Shown piece after piece: positions 12,100 to 22,330 of a DNA stretch of 64,000 nucleotides. The notes under the pieces were generated by a model. It saw only the letters and a list, made by a program, of their open reading frames with translations, did no database searches and was not told the DNA's origin. Source of the DNA: Apis mellifera (lineage: Eukaryota > Arthropoda > Insecta > Hymenoptera > Apidae); contig NC_037638.1 of the NCBI RefSeq assembly GCF_003254395.2, positions 2,981,001-3,045,000 on the forward strand, given 5' to 3'. A program made the translations under genes and the position numbers. Position 1 is the first letter of the stretch, and each line of letters opens with the position of its first letter.

Positions 12100-12600
12100 A
12101 CGAGGGAATCGATGGAAGCAACGTCTCACCGGAAGCGCAAGCAAGAGGTTTACAAGAGGGGTTGGAAGGGGAGCAGACCGGCACGATTACCAAGGGGGTA
12201 AGTCCGGGCGGGTATTAGGGCAATAATCGTGTGACAAAGCCCTGGTCACCTGATGGCCCTTCCGGGGATGGGATATGGACGCGCTTTGTTAGCCGAGAAT
12301 TTGTTGGATCCGCGGGAAAATGACGCGGGGAGATCAAAGTCGGGCCGCAAATTGTTACATCCGGCTCGCCTTACCGCCGCAAATAGGCGCTACGTGACAA
12401 ATGGACGGCGAATAATCAAAGAAACGGGAAGAACCCGCTCCGGCTTTCACACAAATTTGGGACACGTTACTTACGAGTTTAACCAAATTCGCCTTATTTT
12501 CTTATCCTCGAATATTCCGGGGATTTCTTTGAACAATTTCGATTTCGAAAGAAATAGAGACAGTGAAACAAAAGTGTTGGGATGTATAAATTCGGGTTAA
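12100..12600. promoter_or_regulatory. GC-balanced block, candidate conserved non-coding element
   Basis: A compact block of balanced composition between AT-rich flanks, without low-complexity runs. A 115-codon plus-strand frame crosses it, but it has no recognised domain and no convincing splice signals. Blocks of this kind recur through the window and resemble conserved non-coding elements. The assignment rests on composition only; it could instead be an unrecognised exon. Confidence 0.2.
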
Positions 12601-14070
12601 ATGGATTTTATTTCAATATCGTTTTAGAAGTTGTGATCGTGAAGGAAGGGGTTGAAAATATGGGACGAAAATTGTAAATTGAAAGGCTGTTTAAGGGATG
12701 GTTTATTAAAGATCGGGAAATTCGTTTCCCGATGGTGGAGGAGAGCCGCGGCTCGTTCTTTGTGTCTGTTGTTTGCCGCGGCAAAATTGCCTTTTGTCGC
12801 GAGACGACGAGAATTGTCGAATTTATGGAACAGCCTGTTCCTGCGTTAATAAGTAGGACGTTGCGCGAAAATAAAAATAGGAGAAAATTGGAAACTCGGG
12901 TATTTCTGATCTATGTTAATTCGTCCACGATTTAATTGTCCACGAAATAATAAAATAATTTTAAAAGCGAAGTTTAAGAGAGGCGGTGGTGAAATTGTTC
13001 TCGCGTGAAATTTTGACTCTCGTTTCCGTCGCGAAGGATAGAAAAGAAGGAGGATAGAAAAATGATAGAAAAATACACCGCTTTGTAAACAACGAGCGTA
13101 ACAAACGAAACGCGACGAGTTATTTTTACGTTCCTCCCTCCTCCCCCTTTATACCTCGTCGATCGTTGGCAGATCTCGTTATAAAGCCCGGTGTACACGG
13201 TTGAATGATTGACATTTCGAAATTCCAACGCGTCGATAACTAATGGATGACTCCGAAATGGATATGTCTTGTTACGGATTAGTTCCGCTTCGACCGAGCA
13301 CTCTCCTCTAATGTACCAACCCCGCCTATCCAACCATCCCGCGTGCTAATAACTTCAAACTGTATGAAAGTGAATAAAAATCCATTGGAAAGATTTTAGA
13401 AGATTTTACAATTGATCGAAAGAAGTAAGGGAGAAAAACAGCAGCTCAAATTTCTCTCGTTTTCTTTTTTTCTGACACCGTTTCCACTTACGTAAAAGTG
13501 AATAAATCCGTCGAAAAGGTAAGCGTCAATTTATGAAATAAGGAAAAAAGAAAAGTTCTCTCTTGTTTCTTTCTAACATCAGTTTATGAATAATGTATCC
13601 AACGATCCTAGCTAATAACTTGAATAAATGTACATGAATAATATACACTAATTTTTTATCAGTAAATTGCACTAAGTAAAAACATCAAATTACTTGATTG
13701 ACTAAAATTAAACGTTTCGAATATTGCAAACTTGATACAATAATCTCTTTTCAAAATTCGTGAAATAAGGAAAAAAGTTCAAATTTCTTTCTAACATTAC
13801 TCTACGAATAACTTGGATACATCAATAATCCAATAATTCTGTGATTAAATCAAAATTCATCAGAAAGGCGTCAACTTACAATTGACTTACAAAACAAGGA
13901 AGGAATGAATATTCAACCCTTACAGAACTCCACCTACTTCTTTTCCCATCCGTTCGAATTCCATTATCAAAAAACGCTCGCGAACTTCAACGCCATCCCT
14001 CCTTAACGTTCTCGTCGATTAGAAAGAAGGAAAGAAAAAAAAGAATACGAAAAACGGAAGAATAATCACT
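12600..14070. other. AT-rich non-coding stretch with faint degenerate repeats
   Basis: Between about 13,360 and 13,910 the phrases GTGAATAAA, GAAATAAGGAAAAAAG and TTTCTTTCTAACAT recur two or three times at irregular spacing, suggesting a decayed repeat. No gene is recognised. The 119-codon minus-strand frame at 12,974-13,333 has no domain signature. Confidence 0.5.
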
Positions 14071-14600
14071 CGAAAGGCTTGGAATATTCCACCCCCTGTT
14101 CGAACTTTATCATCCCATCGGCCGTGTTACGAGGCGTATTTTTTAATAACTCACGGGACGTGTCGAACGTGAAAAGGGGTCACGTTTACGAGTTAGAGTC
14201 GTACGACGCGTGTAAAAGACGAATAACGTTTGCGTTTTCAATCCAGCTGAGTAGCCGGCTTTATGCGGCCGTTCCTTATCCTGGCCGGATATAACTGATA
14301 AGGGTGGTGCGATATTTTATAGAGTTTCGCTCTTTTATCGCCGCGGACTTTTAGGACAACTCTTGAGGGAGTCCGTGGTTACGCGAGGAATATCCCCGAG
14401 GCCAAGGTTTTTCCTTATTCGAGGGAGAGAGAGAGAGAGGGAGGAGGGGAAGTCGATCGAGGCGAGCGAACGTGCGACCGGTTGCACGCGATACGATGAA
14501 AAATTCAATGGAAACCGCCTCGGGAAAGTCGCCATTAAACCGTGTCCCGGCCAAATAATTGTCCTTGCGCTCTCTTTATATATATATACGCTTTTATGGT
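14070..14600. promoter_or_regulatory. GC-balanced block, candidate conserved non-coding element
   Basis: A balanced, CpG-containing block preceding the 14.7 kb array. It contains a short GA run (about 14,425-14,439) and a TA run (about 14,577-14,588). Several sub-100-codon frames overlap on both strands, none with a recognisable domain. Proposed regulatory only by analogy with the other blocks. Confidence 0.2.
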
Positions 14601-14719
14601 GGACGAATATTTACGGTCTGGCTCCGTCGAGTTTCGGGTGATTGAAATTTTACACGTGTCGGGGGATACTTTGCTCCGCGTTGTTTTATTGCTTGTCGTT
14701 TTCTTTTTTTTTTTTTATT

Positions 14720-16010
14720 TTTTTAAATAAACTTATGGGATTATTATTCGAATATTATATTTGGAAACAATGAATCGTTCGTTTAAAGAGTATTATTATA
14801 TAAGGGATGGTGTGAATAATTGGAAATAAAATTGAAATTGATTTGATTTCTTCTAATTTCTCCACGACAAATCTGTTGATACGTTATTACACTTTTTTTT
14901 TATTTTTTTAAAAATAAGGGATTTATCGAGCTTATGGGATTATTATTCGAATATTATATTTGGGAACAATGAATCATTCGATTTGATTTCTTATAATTTC
15001 TCTACGACAAATCTGTTTATACGTTATTACATTTTTTTTTTCTTATTTTTTTAAACTAGGAGGGGTTTATCGAGCTTATGTTATTCGAATATTATATTTG
15101 GAAATAATGAATCATTCGTTTAAAGGATATTATTAGGGATAGTGTGAATAATTGGAAATAAAATCGAAATCGATTTGATTTCTTCTAATTTCTCTACGAC
15201 AAATTTGTTGATACGTTATTATTATTTATTTTTTTCTTATTTTTTTTAAACCATAGGGGTTTATCGAGCTTATGGGATTATTAGTCGAATATTATATTTA
15301 GGAGTAATGAATCATTGGAAATAAAATCGGAATCAATTTCATTTCTTCTAATTTCTCCACAACAAATCTGCTTATACGTTGTTACACTTTTTTTTTTCTT
15401 ATTTTTTTAAACCACAGGGGTTTATCGAGCTTATGGGATTATTATTCAAATATTATATTTGAGAGTAATGAATCATTCGTTTAAAAGATATTATTATATA
15501 AGGGATGGTATGAATAATTGAGAATAAAATCGGAATCGATTTCATCGGATTAAAGATAGATTTGATTTCTTCTAATTTCTCCAAATCTCTTCCACAAATC
15601 TATTCATACGCTATTACACTTTTTTTTCCTTATTTTTTTAAACCATAGAGGTTTATCGAGCTTATGGGATTATTAGTCGAATATTATATTTAGGAGTAAT
15701 GAATCATTGGAAATAAAATCGGAATCAATTTCATTTCTTCTAATTTCTCCACAACAAATCTGCTTATACGTTGTTACACTTTTTTTTTTCTTATTTTTTT
15801 TAAACATTTGATTTCTTATAATTTCTCTATGACAAATCTGTTTATACGTTGTTACACTTTTTTTTTTTCTTATTTTTTTAAACCACGAGGAGGTTATCGA
15901 ACTTATGGAATTGTTATTCGAATATTATATTTAGGAATAAGGAATGAATCATTCGTTTAAAGGGTATTATTATATAAGGGATGGTAGTCTTCTCATTTTT
16001 TCACGACAAA
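14720..16010. repeat. Tandem array, ~145-240-bp units, about seven copies
   Basis: The anchor TTTATCGAGCTTATGGGATT or a close variant recurs at about 14,729 (partial), 14,921, 15,066, 15,260, 15,421, 15,652 and 15,893 (degenerate). Each copy has an oligo-T/TTATTTTTTTAAA tract before the anchor, then ATTCGAATATTATATTTGG and TTTGATTTCTTCTAATTTCTC downstream. Unit length varies through internal deletions. The blocks at about 15,271-15,410 and 15,662-15,800 are nearly identical, implying a more recent duplication of a ~390-bp two-unit block. No terminal inverted repeats or coding capacity. Confidence 0.9.
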
Positions 16011-16540
16011 TTTGTTTATACGTTATTCGTTGGGAGAAATTTAAAGAAACTTTACTTCTTCGCGAAGAAAATTCCTTTCCTGAAAAGGAAATAATAACCG
16101 AAAAACTGTCTATCTGTATATACATAAAAACGAAAAAAAAGACAGGAAGAATCCACATCCACCGAAAGAGATAGAAATTCAAACGCGACAAAAATCCGAA
16201 AATACGAAGCGACGAGGTGACTCCCAATTTCCAAAAAAAAAACAAGAAAAAGAAGACTTCCTCGAAAATTGGAAAGCAAACCTCCATAAATCAACCAAAA
16301 AAAAAAAAAAAAAGAGAGAAAGAAGATAAAAGAAAGCTCAGCAGACTCAGATAGCCATCGAAGGAACCGAGAAAGATAGAAAGAGAGACGAATAAAAAAG
16401 TCGAAAGGGAGGAAGGCGAGTTACAAGAAAAGTCGAGAACCTTCGAAAATAAAAGAAGAAAAAAGAGAGAGAAAGAAGAAGAAGAATCTGGAGATAGCCG
16501 AAGGAAGAGGGAGGAGGGATGGTTTTGGTGAGGTTGGCGA
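16010..16540. other. Purine-rich tract (A/G on the plus strand)
   Basis: From about 16,215 to 16,530 the plus strand is nearly all A and G, including an A run at about 16,299-16,313. The minus-strand open frames across it are poly-Phe/Ser/Leu artefacts of this bias. It could form unusual secondary structure, but no gene is seen. Confidence 0.7.
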
Positions 16541-16870
16541 GGGAAGTTGAACAGTTTCGCTGATGCATTAACCGCAGCCGGTGTAACGAGTATTATCCGG
16601 GGCGGTCGCTCGTTCGCCAACTTTGAATCAGATTTTAATTAAACGAAATTGCGGAATGATATTTCACGGTCAGTTACGCGGTCTAAGGTTTCGACGGCAG
16701 AGAAGAAGGTGGAGGAGGAGGAGGATACAAGGTGGGCCTACAACGAGGGGGAAGATTTTAGGCCAGGGAGCAGTCAGGTGTGTCCGAGGGGGGAAGCGAA
16801 ATTAAGTTTGATTCCGTTTTCTTGGCTGGCAGCTGGCGAGCCCGAGCTAATAATTTCTCGAAGGTAACGA
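16540..16870. promoter_or_regulatory. GC-balanced block, candidate conserved non-coding element
   Basis: Balanced composition with a GGAGGAGGAGGA run at about 16,709-16,722. Short overlapping frames on both strands lack domains. Its status as a regulatory element is inferred from composition and sharp borders. Confidence 0.2.
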
Positions 16871-18520
16871 AAACTTTCGAACCCGATCCTCCGCAACATT
16901 TCGAGATTACGCGATGTTTCAATGGTAGATCTAGGGGAGAGGGTTAATTGAATTCCAAGGATATCTGTAAGAATTGCGCGAAATAATAAAATCGCGATGG
17001 AGAAATTGGTATTTCGATACAAACGTCTATCCGTTATTCGATTACGTCTCGATGAACGTGCATAATCGTCGATGTAATTCGAAGCAGGCGCGAGGTTTGT
17101 AATTGGGTTCATTTTATAGGATCTTGATTATATTATTTCATTTCTTTCGAAACGTCGATCGTTGATTTGATATCCGTTATTATTAAGGAGATTTGATATT
17201 GATAATATCGGAAAATAGATTGTGAAATGATTCGATCAAAAGTAAGGAGGAATTATATTTAATAAAAATAGGAATAAATTGTGTCGCTGTGTCACGTGGC
17301 TGTTCCCAATTCATACATTATATATATATATATAAAAATTCAATAAATAATTCGTTTCTTTTTCCTGCTACAAATAGAAATTGTGTGCACAAACGCGAAG
17401 GAAAAAATTTAATTCGATCGATGATATTTATGCGATGATAATCGAAAGATTGATGTTGAGAATTTGATTTTTATTTATAGATGTAATATATTGATAATAT
17501 TGATCCAATCTTTTAAACAAATACACTCGACAAACGTAATAAAACGCATCCTGACACGCATGGAACTCATGATACACGTGCTTCCTGAAAGTTCGTAGCT
17601 CCTTGTGGCCAATTTTTGAAACAGGAGGAAATGAGTAGTAGTATTCATGCGTTTTGATATTACCTGTAAGGTGGAGTTTTAATAATTTTCCACGAAGCCT
17701 GCTCCAGTTTCTTTCCGTGGCTATCTCGAGCTGCCAATTTGCATACGTTCGTTCCTCTTTTTTTCTTCTTCCCTTCCTCCTCTTCCTCGACGGTTTCGCC
17801 CGACGTTTTCGTGCCGCGAGGCACTTTAGAAAATATCCCTCGAGATACGATTTGGGTAATTGAATGATCGTATCTCGAGGAACTATCGCGTTTGTTGGGA
17901 CCTGATATCACTGATAAATCGTGACCGATGCATGCGATTCGAATAATCTTAAGCTTCCTATTTTCGCCACTCTTTTTTTTTTTCTCTTTCCTTTAATTTA
18001 TTTACCTCGAGTGCGTTATCCGTTTCACGAGATAATACTTCCTTTCCTTTGTTTCCTTTCCACGATATGATTTCTTCTTGGAAGTTTTGTTCGAGCGTTC
18101 CAAAGGCGTTCTTTTTTCAGATAACAAAATGTGGCAATTAAGATAGCGTAAGTTATGTTTCTCCCTCGATTTTTTCTTATTATTTATTTCGATAGATAAT
18201 TAAACTCATGAAATAACGCAATGGAGAATAAAACAGTACTGGCCATTTTTAGTTAGAATTTGGATAGTTTAATTGGATCTCTAAAAAAAACCACGTAAAA
18301 CTTTTCTTAAAAGTTTCTCGCTTAAAAAAAATTAAACAACTTCGGAGTAGAGTTGAAAATATTTCTACTATATCTCCAAAAAAAAGAAAAGATAAATAAA
18401 GAGAAAAAGTTCATCACGAAAATGTGATGAAACAATCGTACGAATGGTTGGCCGATAAATCGAAATTATTGGATTTGAATAGAACGAAGTCAATAATGTT
18501 TTACCACGGGGAAGAGTCCC
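16870..18520. other. Non-coding stretch with a strong hairpin
   Basis: AT-rich on the whole. A perfect inverted repeat lies at 17,838-17,880 and is listed separately. A short TA run sits near 17,320-17,335. No gene recognised. Confidence 0.6.
17838..17880. repeat. Perfect 14-bp inverted repeat, 15-nt loop
   Basis: The arm CCTCGAGATACGAT (17,838-17,851) is followed by a 15-nt spacer and then its exact complement (17,867-17,880). The next bases outward (C and A) do not pair. The stem is shorter than a microRNA precursor and there is no T-run after it. It could be a structured RNA element if transcribed, a paired protein-binding site, or chance. By a rough count, a perfect 14-bp stem with a loop under 20 nt is unlikely by chance in 64 kb. 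Confidence 0.9.
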
Positions 18521-18930
18521 CGTAGTCGCGATGAGAGGCGTGCAGGGAAGCGTGGAGGGCGGGCAAACAGGTGTTTCGCCGGCATTATTAAGTTTGATTC
18601 ACCGTGTTTCCTTTGCAGCTGCGGCGTTGAACCGTGCCCTGCCCATAATTCCCATTGTAACCCACCTCCAAGCTTCGAATTCCCTCGAAAACTTGAGATC
18701 GTGCCCCCGAAACGATATTACGCGATATTAAGCGAACGATTGGCCCCTTGAATCGTTATCCGTTCTCGGCCGAATGGATATTCGATTCGAATTTCGCGCG
18801 CTTTGCATATCTCGCCGCCGCGTTATGGCGCCTCTATTAATTAACGCCACCCGCCATTAAACCCGCGATACCGTTTTCGAAATCGACGCGACGGAATTTT
18901 CTGCCGATAATTCCGAGATAATTCGTTATT
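18520..18930. promoter_or_regulatory. GC-balanced block, candidate conserved non-coding element
   Basis: A CpG-rich, non-repetitive block (18,520-18,930) with several TTAAT/AATTA cores near 18,835-18,845. No recognisable coding sequence. Regulatory function is inferred from composition only. Confidence 0.2.
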
Positions 18931-19039
18931 CCCCCCGCAAACCTGTGATTACGATGCTCGTCGCAAATGGTTTTTATACATTTTGTATAAATTCTACTGT
19001 TACATTTTAAAATATTTTTCTTATCGTATGTTTTCATGC

Positions 19040-19067
19040 TGTATATATATATATATATATATATATA
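19040..19067. repeat. (TA)n microsatellite
   Basis: About thirteen consecutive TA dinucleotides. Confidence 0.95.
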
Positions 19068-19170
19068 GTAGATTTCCGACAAAAGTATCGTTAAAACGAT
19101 ATCGTCCAATTTAACGTTTAATCGTCGCGAAATTTATCGAACAAAAGGAAAGGAATTTATTATATTTGTT

Positions 19171-19200
19171 GCTCGCATGCATGAATATTCATGCACGAGC
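19171..19200. repeat. 30-bp interrupted palindrome with an 18-bp perfect core
   Basis: The core TGCATGAAT/ATTCATGCA (19,178-19,195) is a perfect 18-bp palindrome. GCTCG on the left and CGAGC on the right extend the symmetry with a 2-nt offset (CA at 19,176-19,177). The core contains ATGAATATTCAT, a symmetric arrangement of ATGAATAT-type half sites of the kind bound by POU-domain dimers. That is a family-level resemblance, not evidence of binding. Confidence 0.85.
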
Positions 19201-19693
19201 TTCGTTACATTTGCATCGCCGACCAAAGTAGACGTTCGCGAGAAATATTAACGAGAAATACTTGTTTTCCCCGACGCTCGCTCGATCCGAAAAAAATTTC
19301 GACCAACGATCAAATGTCACTTGGCCGATTTTTTTTCCACCAGTCAGCTTTAAAATCACCGGTCCATTTCACGAATTTTCGAGATCGACGCTCGTTACGA
19401 AAGGATGAAACCTGAGAGAAACCTGGCTGGTCCCCTCGTCCTGACGTAGCACTTGTTGTTACACGTACAACTCGAGAACTCGATACACGGCTCGATGCGC
19501 AAGTGTGTGTGTGTGTTGATACGTTTTACACGCACGTACACCGCATAACGGGATCCCAATGTCTCTTCGTTAATAAAACTTAATTGCACGGAGGGAAATT
19601 TGACGAGGAAATTTATCGTCCTTGGAACGAACTGGAGAAATTCTCGAGCCCGCCATTATCCTCCTCGCGATAACTCCCTCCCCCTTCTTCTCT

Positions 19694-19972
19694 ATGCAAT
19701 CTTTATCGTTAGCAAAAAACGGATCTCGTAATCTTAATCTTCCCATCGAGCTTAATCGAATTTGAAACAAGATTTTGAACAATTAATTCTCCAAAATATT
19801 CGATGACCAACTGCCCTTCTCCTTCTCCCCTCCTCAGTCACTTTATGCAATCTTTAATCGTATCGTTAGCGAAAAACGGATCTCATAATCTTAATCTTCT
19901 CATCGAGCTTAATCGAATTTGAAACAAGATTTTGAACAATTAATTCTCCAAAATATTCGATGACCAATTGAC
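19694..19972. repeat. Two-copy direct duplication, ~120-bp units ~150 bp apart
   Basis: A segment starting TATGCAATCTTTA and running through GTTAGC, AAAACGGATCTC and AATTTGAAACAAGATTTTGA to ATATTCGATGACCAA occurs at about 19,694-19,812 and again at about 19,844-19,972 with few differences. No coding or transposon features. Confidence 0.85.
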
Positions 19973-20259
19973 CTCCCCCCTTTAAAAAAAAAAACCACTC
20001 CTCACCAAGACACGACCGTCCACTTTGCCACATCGATATTCTCTCCCCGCGATTGGGATCAACTCGGACGAATCTCTCTCTCTCTCATCCAGCCCCAAAA
20101 TCCACGAAAAGCAAGAAGTGAGAAGGGAGGAGGAGAGAAAAGGTGGAATGAGAAAGAGGCGGAAGAGAAGAAGAAACGGTGGTGGAAAGGGGAGGAACAC
20201 AAGGTTTTACGAGTCTCTCGAAAATGTTTTATTCATGCCGCGTACGCAGAGGTCCCATC

Positions 20260-20263
<4 letters not shown>

Positions 20264-20290
<27 letters not shown>

Positions 20291-20292
20291 CC
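20264..20292. repeat. (CT)n microsatellite
   Basis: About thirteen CT dinucleotides followed by CCCT variants. A reading through it gives the Leu/Ser-rich open frames in this interval. Confidence 0.95.
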
Positions 20293-20529
20293 TCTCCCTC
20301 CCCCCGTTTCACTAAACGCGCGCACCGTCAACGTGTCGTATCAAACTTCAACTATAAGCCGGAGGAGGAGAGGTGAACTCGAGTTTTCCGAAATGCGGCG
20401 GGCATGTGAAACTAAGGGGTGTATCCAGAGACCAACCTTAGCGGGTGGCCTCTGACCCCCTCACCCCCTCCCCTTGGCGCGTATCTTTCTCACGTTTTCC
20501 AACCGGCTTCCAACCGGCTTCTTACCGCG

Positions 20530-20560
20530 CCCCTTCCTTCCTTCCTTCCTTCCTTCCTTT
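20530..20560. repeat. (CCTT)n microsatellite
   Basis: About seven CCTT tetranucleotides. Directly upstream, CTTCCAACCGG is duplicated (about 20,498-20,520). Confidence 0.9.
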
Positions 20561-21385
20561 CTCTTTATTTGCATTATCCCGTTGTTGTTTTTATCCCGCG
20601 CCGTTTTGTAACGGAATTTAACGCCGTTTCCAACGACTCGACTCGTTCGTTTTTCGTTCCTTTTTTCTTACGATAAGGGAGGATATTTTTCCTCCCCCTG
20701 GAATTTTACAGGATTTGATCCTTTTTGAAAGAGGGGATTTTTTCAAAACGTTTTCTTTTCTCGTAAGGATGCATATTGTTTTCGTTGAAAGCAAGTTGGT
20801 TTATTTGAAACGCTGCTTGGTAGCTTAGTAACAATTATTTTCCCAGATTGTTATTTAACGTTTTTTGGACGTGATTATTGGAAATTTCTTTTCCTTTCTC
20901 GATAAACAGAAAATTTATATTTCGCGAAATTTCCACGCAACGGATTGTTGTTTATTCGATCAAATTTTCGTATCTCCAACGGCTTTTTCGCGTACGTGAA
21001 AACGGCCTTTACGGCGACCTCGCATACATGGCTCCACACACACGCGCGCGCACGCAGGCGAGCAAGAAAGTCTTACACGCTATAATGTAAATTTGGTTAC
21101 AGGGCGCGGTATAAGCCCGCAAATAATTAATTAGTAATACGAGAAAGGTTCCCTCCAACGGTTGGCCAGACCCTTTCTCCTTGACATCAGCAGTTTGAAA
21201 TTGGAGCACCCTTTCCTCTCCTAGCCCCCTCTGTATACACCACACACACATATATATTCCGTATAATACCATAGTCTTTGTCTCTCGTCTTCGTCGTTCC
21301 CCGGCCACGTCTTCGGACGAGGCACGCGAGGTGTCGTTGGTTCAGGTACCCTCGCTCACCTCATTATACTAATTATTTAAATCCC

Positions 21386-21442
21386 CCAACGGCACATTAT
21401 ATTAAGCCGTTGGTAACATCCGGCAGGTATAAATCATACCTG
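21386..21442. repeat. Two adjacent hairpins (8-bp and 7-bp stems)
   Basis: Hairpin 1: CCAACGGC (21,386-21,393), a 12-nt AT-rich loop, GCCGTTGG (21,406-21,413). Hairpin 2: CAGGTAT (21,424-21,430), AAATC, ATACCTG (21,436-21,442). Each alone could be chance, but two perfect stems within 57 bp inside a small AT-rich segment, 190-240 bp upstream of the candidate ratchet site, are worth recording. Confidence 0.7.
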
Positions 21443-21605
21443 ATGTCTAACTAAAAGTAAGGGAAGCTTTATTGATATGCACGAGTTTATCGTGTATCGT
21501 TTTAGAAAGATTTTCAATTTCACGACGATATGTTAAATTTTGTGATAATTTGAGAGTTTTCGATGAATCAATTTTTTACGAAAAATATCGCAAAATGTAA
21601 CGCGA

Positions 21606-21640
21606 AAAATTCTCTTTTTCTGTTCCAGGTAAGCGAGTGT
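21606..21640 (+). other. Candidate recursive splice site (ratchet point) 1
   Basis: A pyrimidine-rich tract (about 21,610-21,626, CTCTTTTTCTGTTCC) ends in AG at 21,627-21,628 and is joined with no exon to a strong 5' splice site, GTAAGCG, from 21,629. This juxtaposed 3'ss/5'ss form is established for recursive splicing in long introns of Drosophila; it reads in the plus direction. No coding frame ends here. It could instead be the edge of a small exon, but no sensible exon is visible on either side, and the nearly identical arrangement at 52,042/52,043 favours the ratchet reading. Function is inferred. Confidence 0.55.
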
Positions 21641-21999
21641 TTCTTAATTTCAATCTTTCAAGAAGAATCAAGGAAAAGGTAAGGTATTTTGTAATGTTAA
21701 TTACAATCGTAGAAAAAGTGTCCTTGAATATATATCGTAATACGAGATATCGATAATTTTGAACCTTTTATAAAATGAATAAAAAAAAAATTAGATCGAT
21801 TCGTACGTACGAAACAATAAACGTTGAGGTGTTAAGTTTAAACATCGTATACGAAACGTATTCTGGACAAGCGAGGAGAACGTTTGCCAAGTCGGTGTAA
21901 ACGCGAAGAACATGATAGAGCAGAGTCATCCGCCTCCCCCGTCGTCCCCCCTCCCTCCTTCCCTCGTGTCAGAATATTCGGACTGTGTTCGTTAATTAC

Positions 22000-22330
22000 C
22001 GACGGAGCAACGTGGCGTGAGTAATAATAGTTTTGCTACTACGCGGGATAGAGCCCGGGCATGGGGCAACAATAGCGGAGTTAATTAGCCGGCCTGTCAT
22101 TTCGGGGTGGAAATAGCTAAAAACTCGACCGACTATAAATCATTTCGAGCCGGCCTTCGCAAAAAACTACCAATTCCCCGCCATTTCTTTGACTAACAAG
22201 CCCGGCTGCGCGACCCCGTTTAATTGACTGCCTGTTATTTTCCCAAGCGTATTTCGCGTTAATAAAGCAAACGCAACGAGATTTCATTCCTTTCGGGTGA
22301 TAACGACGGGGTAAAATGAGGGGAGAGGAA
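22000..22330. promoter_or_regulatory. GC-balanced block, candidate conserved non-coding element
   Basis: About 330 bp of non-repetitive, balanced sequence starting after a C-rich run (about 21,929-21,963) and including AGTTAATTAGCCGG and TTTAATTGACTG homeodomain-type cores. There is no open frame of note across it. It is one of the clearest conserved-element-like blocks by texture; conservation itself cannot be judged here. Confidence 0.25.

Larger units (their letters stand above)
10476..12100. other. Non-coding stretch with microsatellites
   Basis: The part after the mariner is unremarkable. Positions 10,680-11,400 are purine/pyrimidine-biased and partly CpG-dense, crossed by overlapping low-complexity frames on both strands that I do not call. 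A GGTTCGA-like string near 11,707 is not part of a tRNA fold. 11,560-12,100 is AT-rich with nothing recognised. Confidence 0.6.
18930..22000. other. Mixed non-coding stretch with microsatellites, short duplication, hairpins and a candidate ratchet site
   Basis: Notable parts are listed separately: a TA microsatellite, an 18-bp palindrome, a ~120-bp duplication, CT and CCTT microsatellites, two adjacent hairpins and the candidate recursive splice site at 21,628/21,629. GA- and CT-rich segments at 20,030-20,300 and 20,450-20,700 yield only low-complexity frames. No gene recognised. Confidence 0.6.

Noticed and set aside
17645..17680. Minus-strand TTACAG|GTAATA as an opposite-strand ratchet site
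   Set aside because: Short, purine-interrupted tract; much weaker than the two plus-strand sites.
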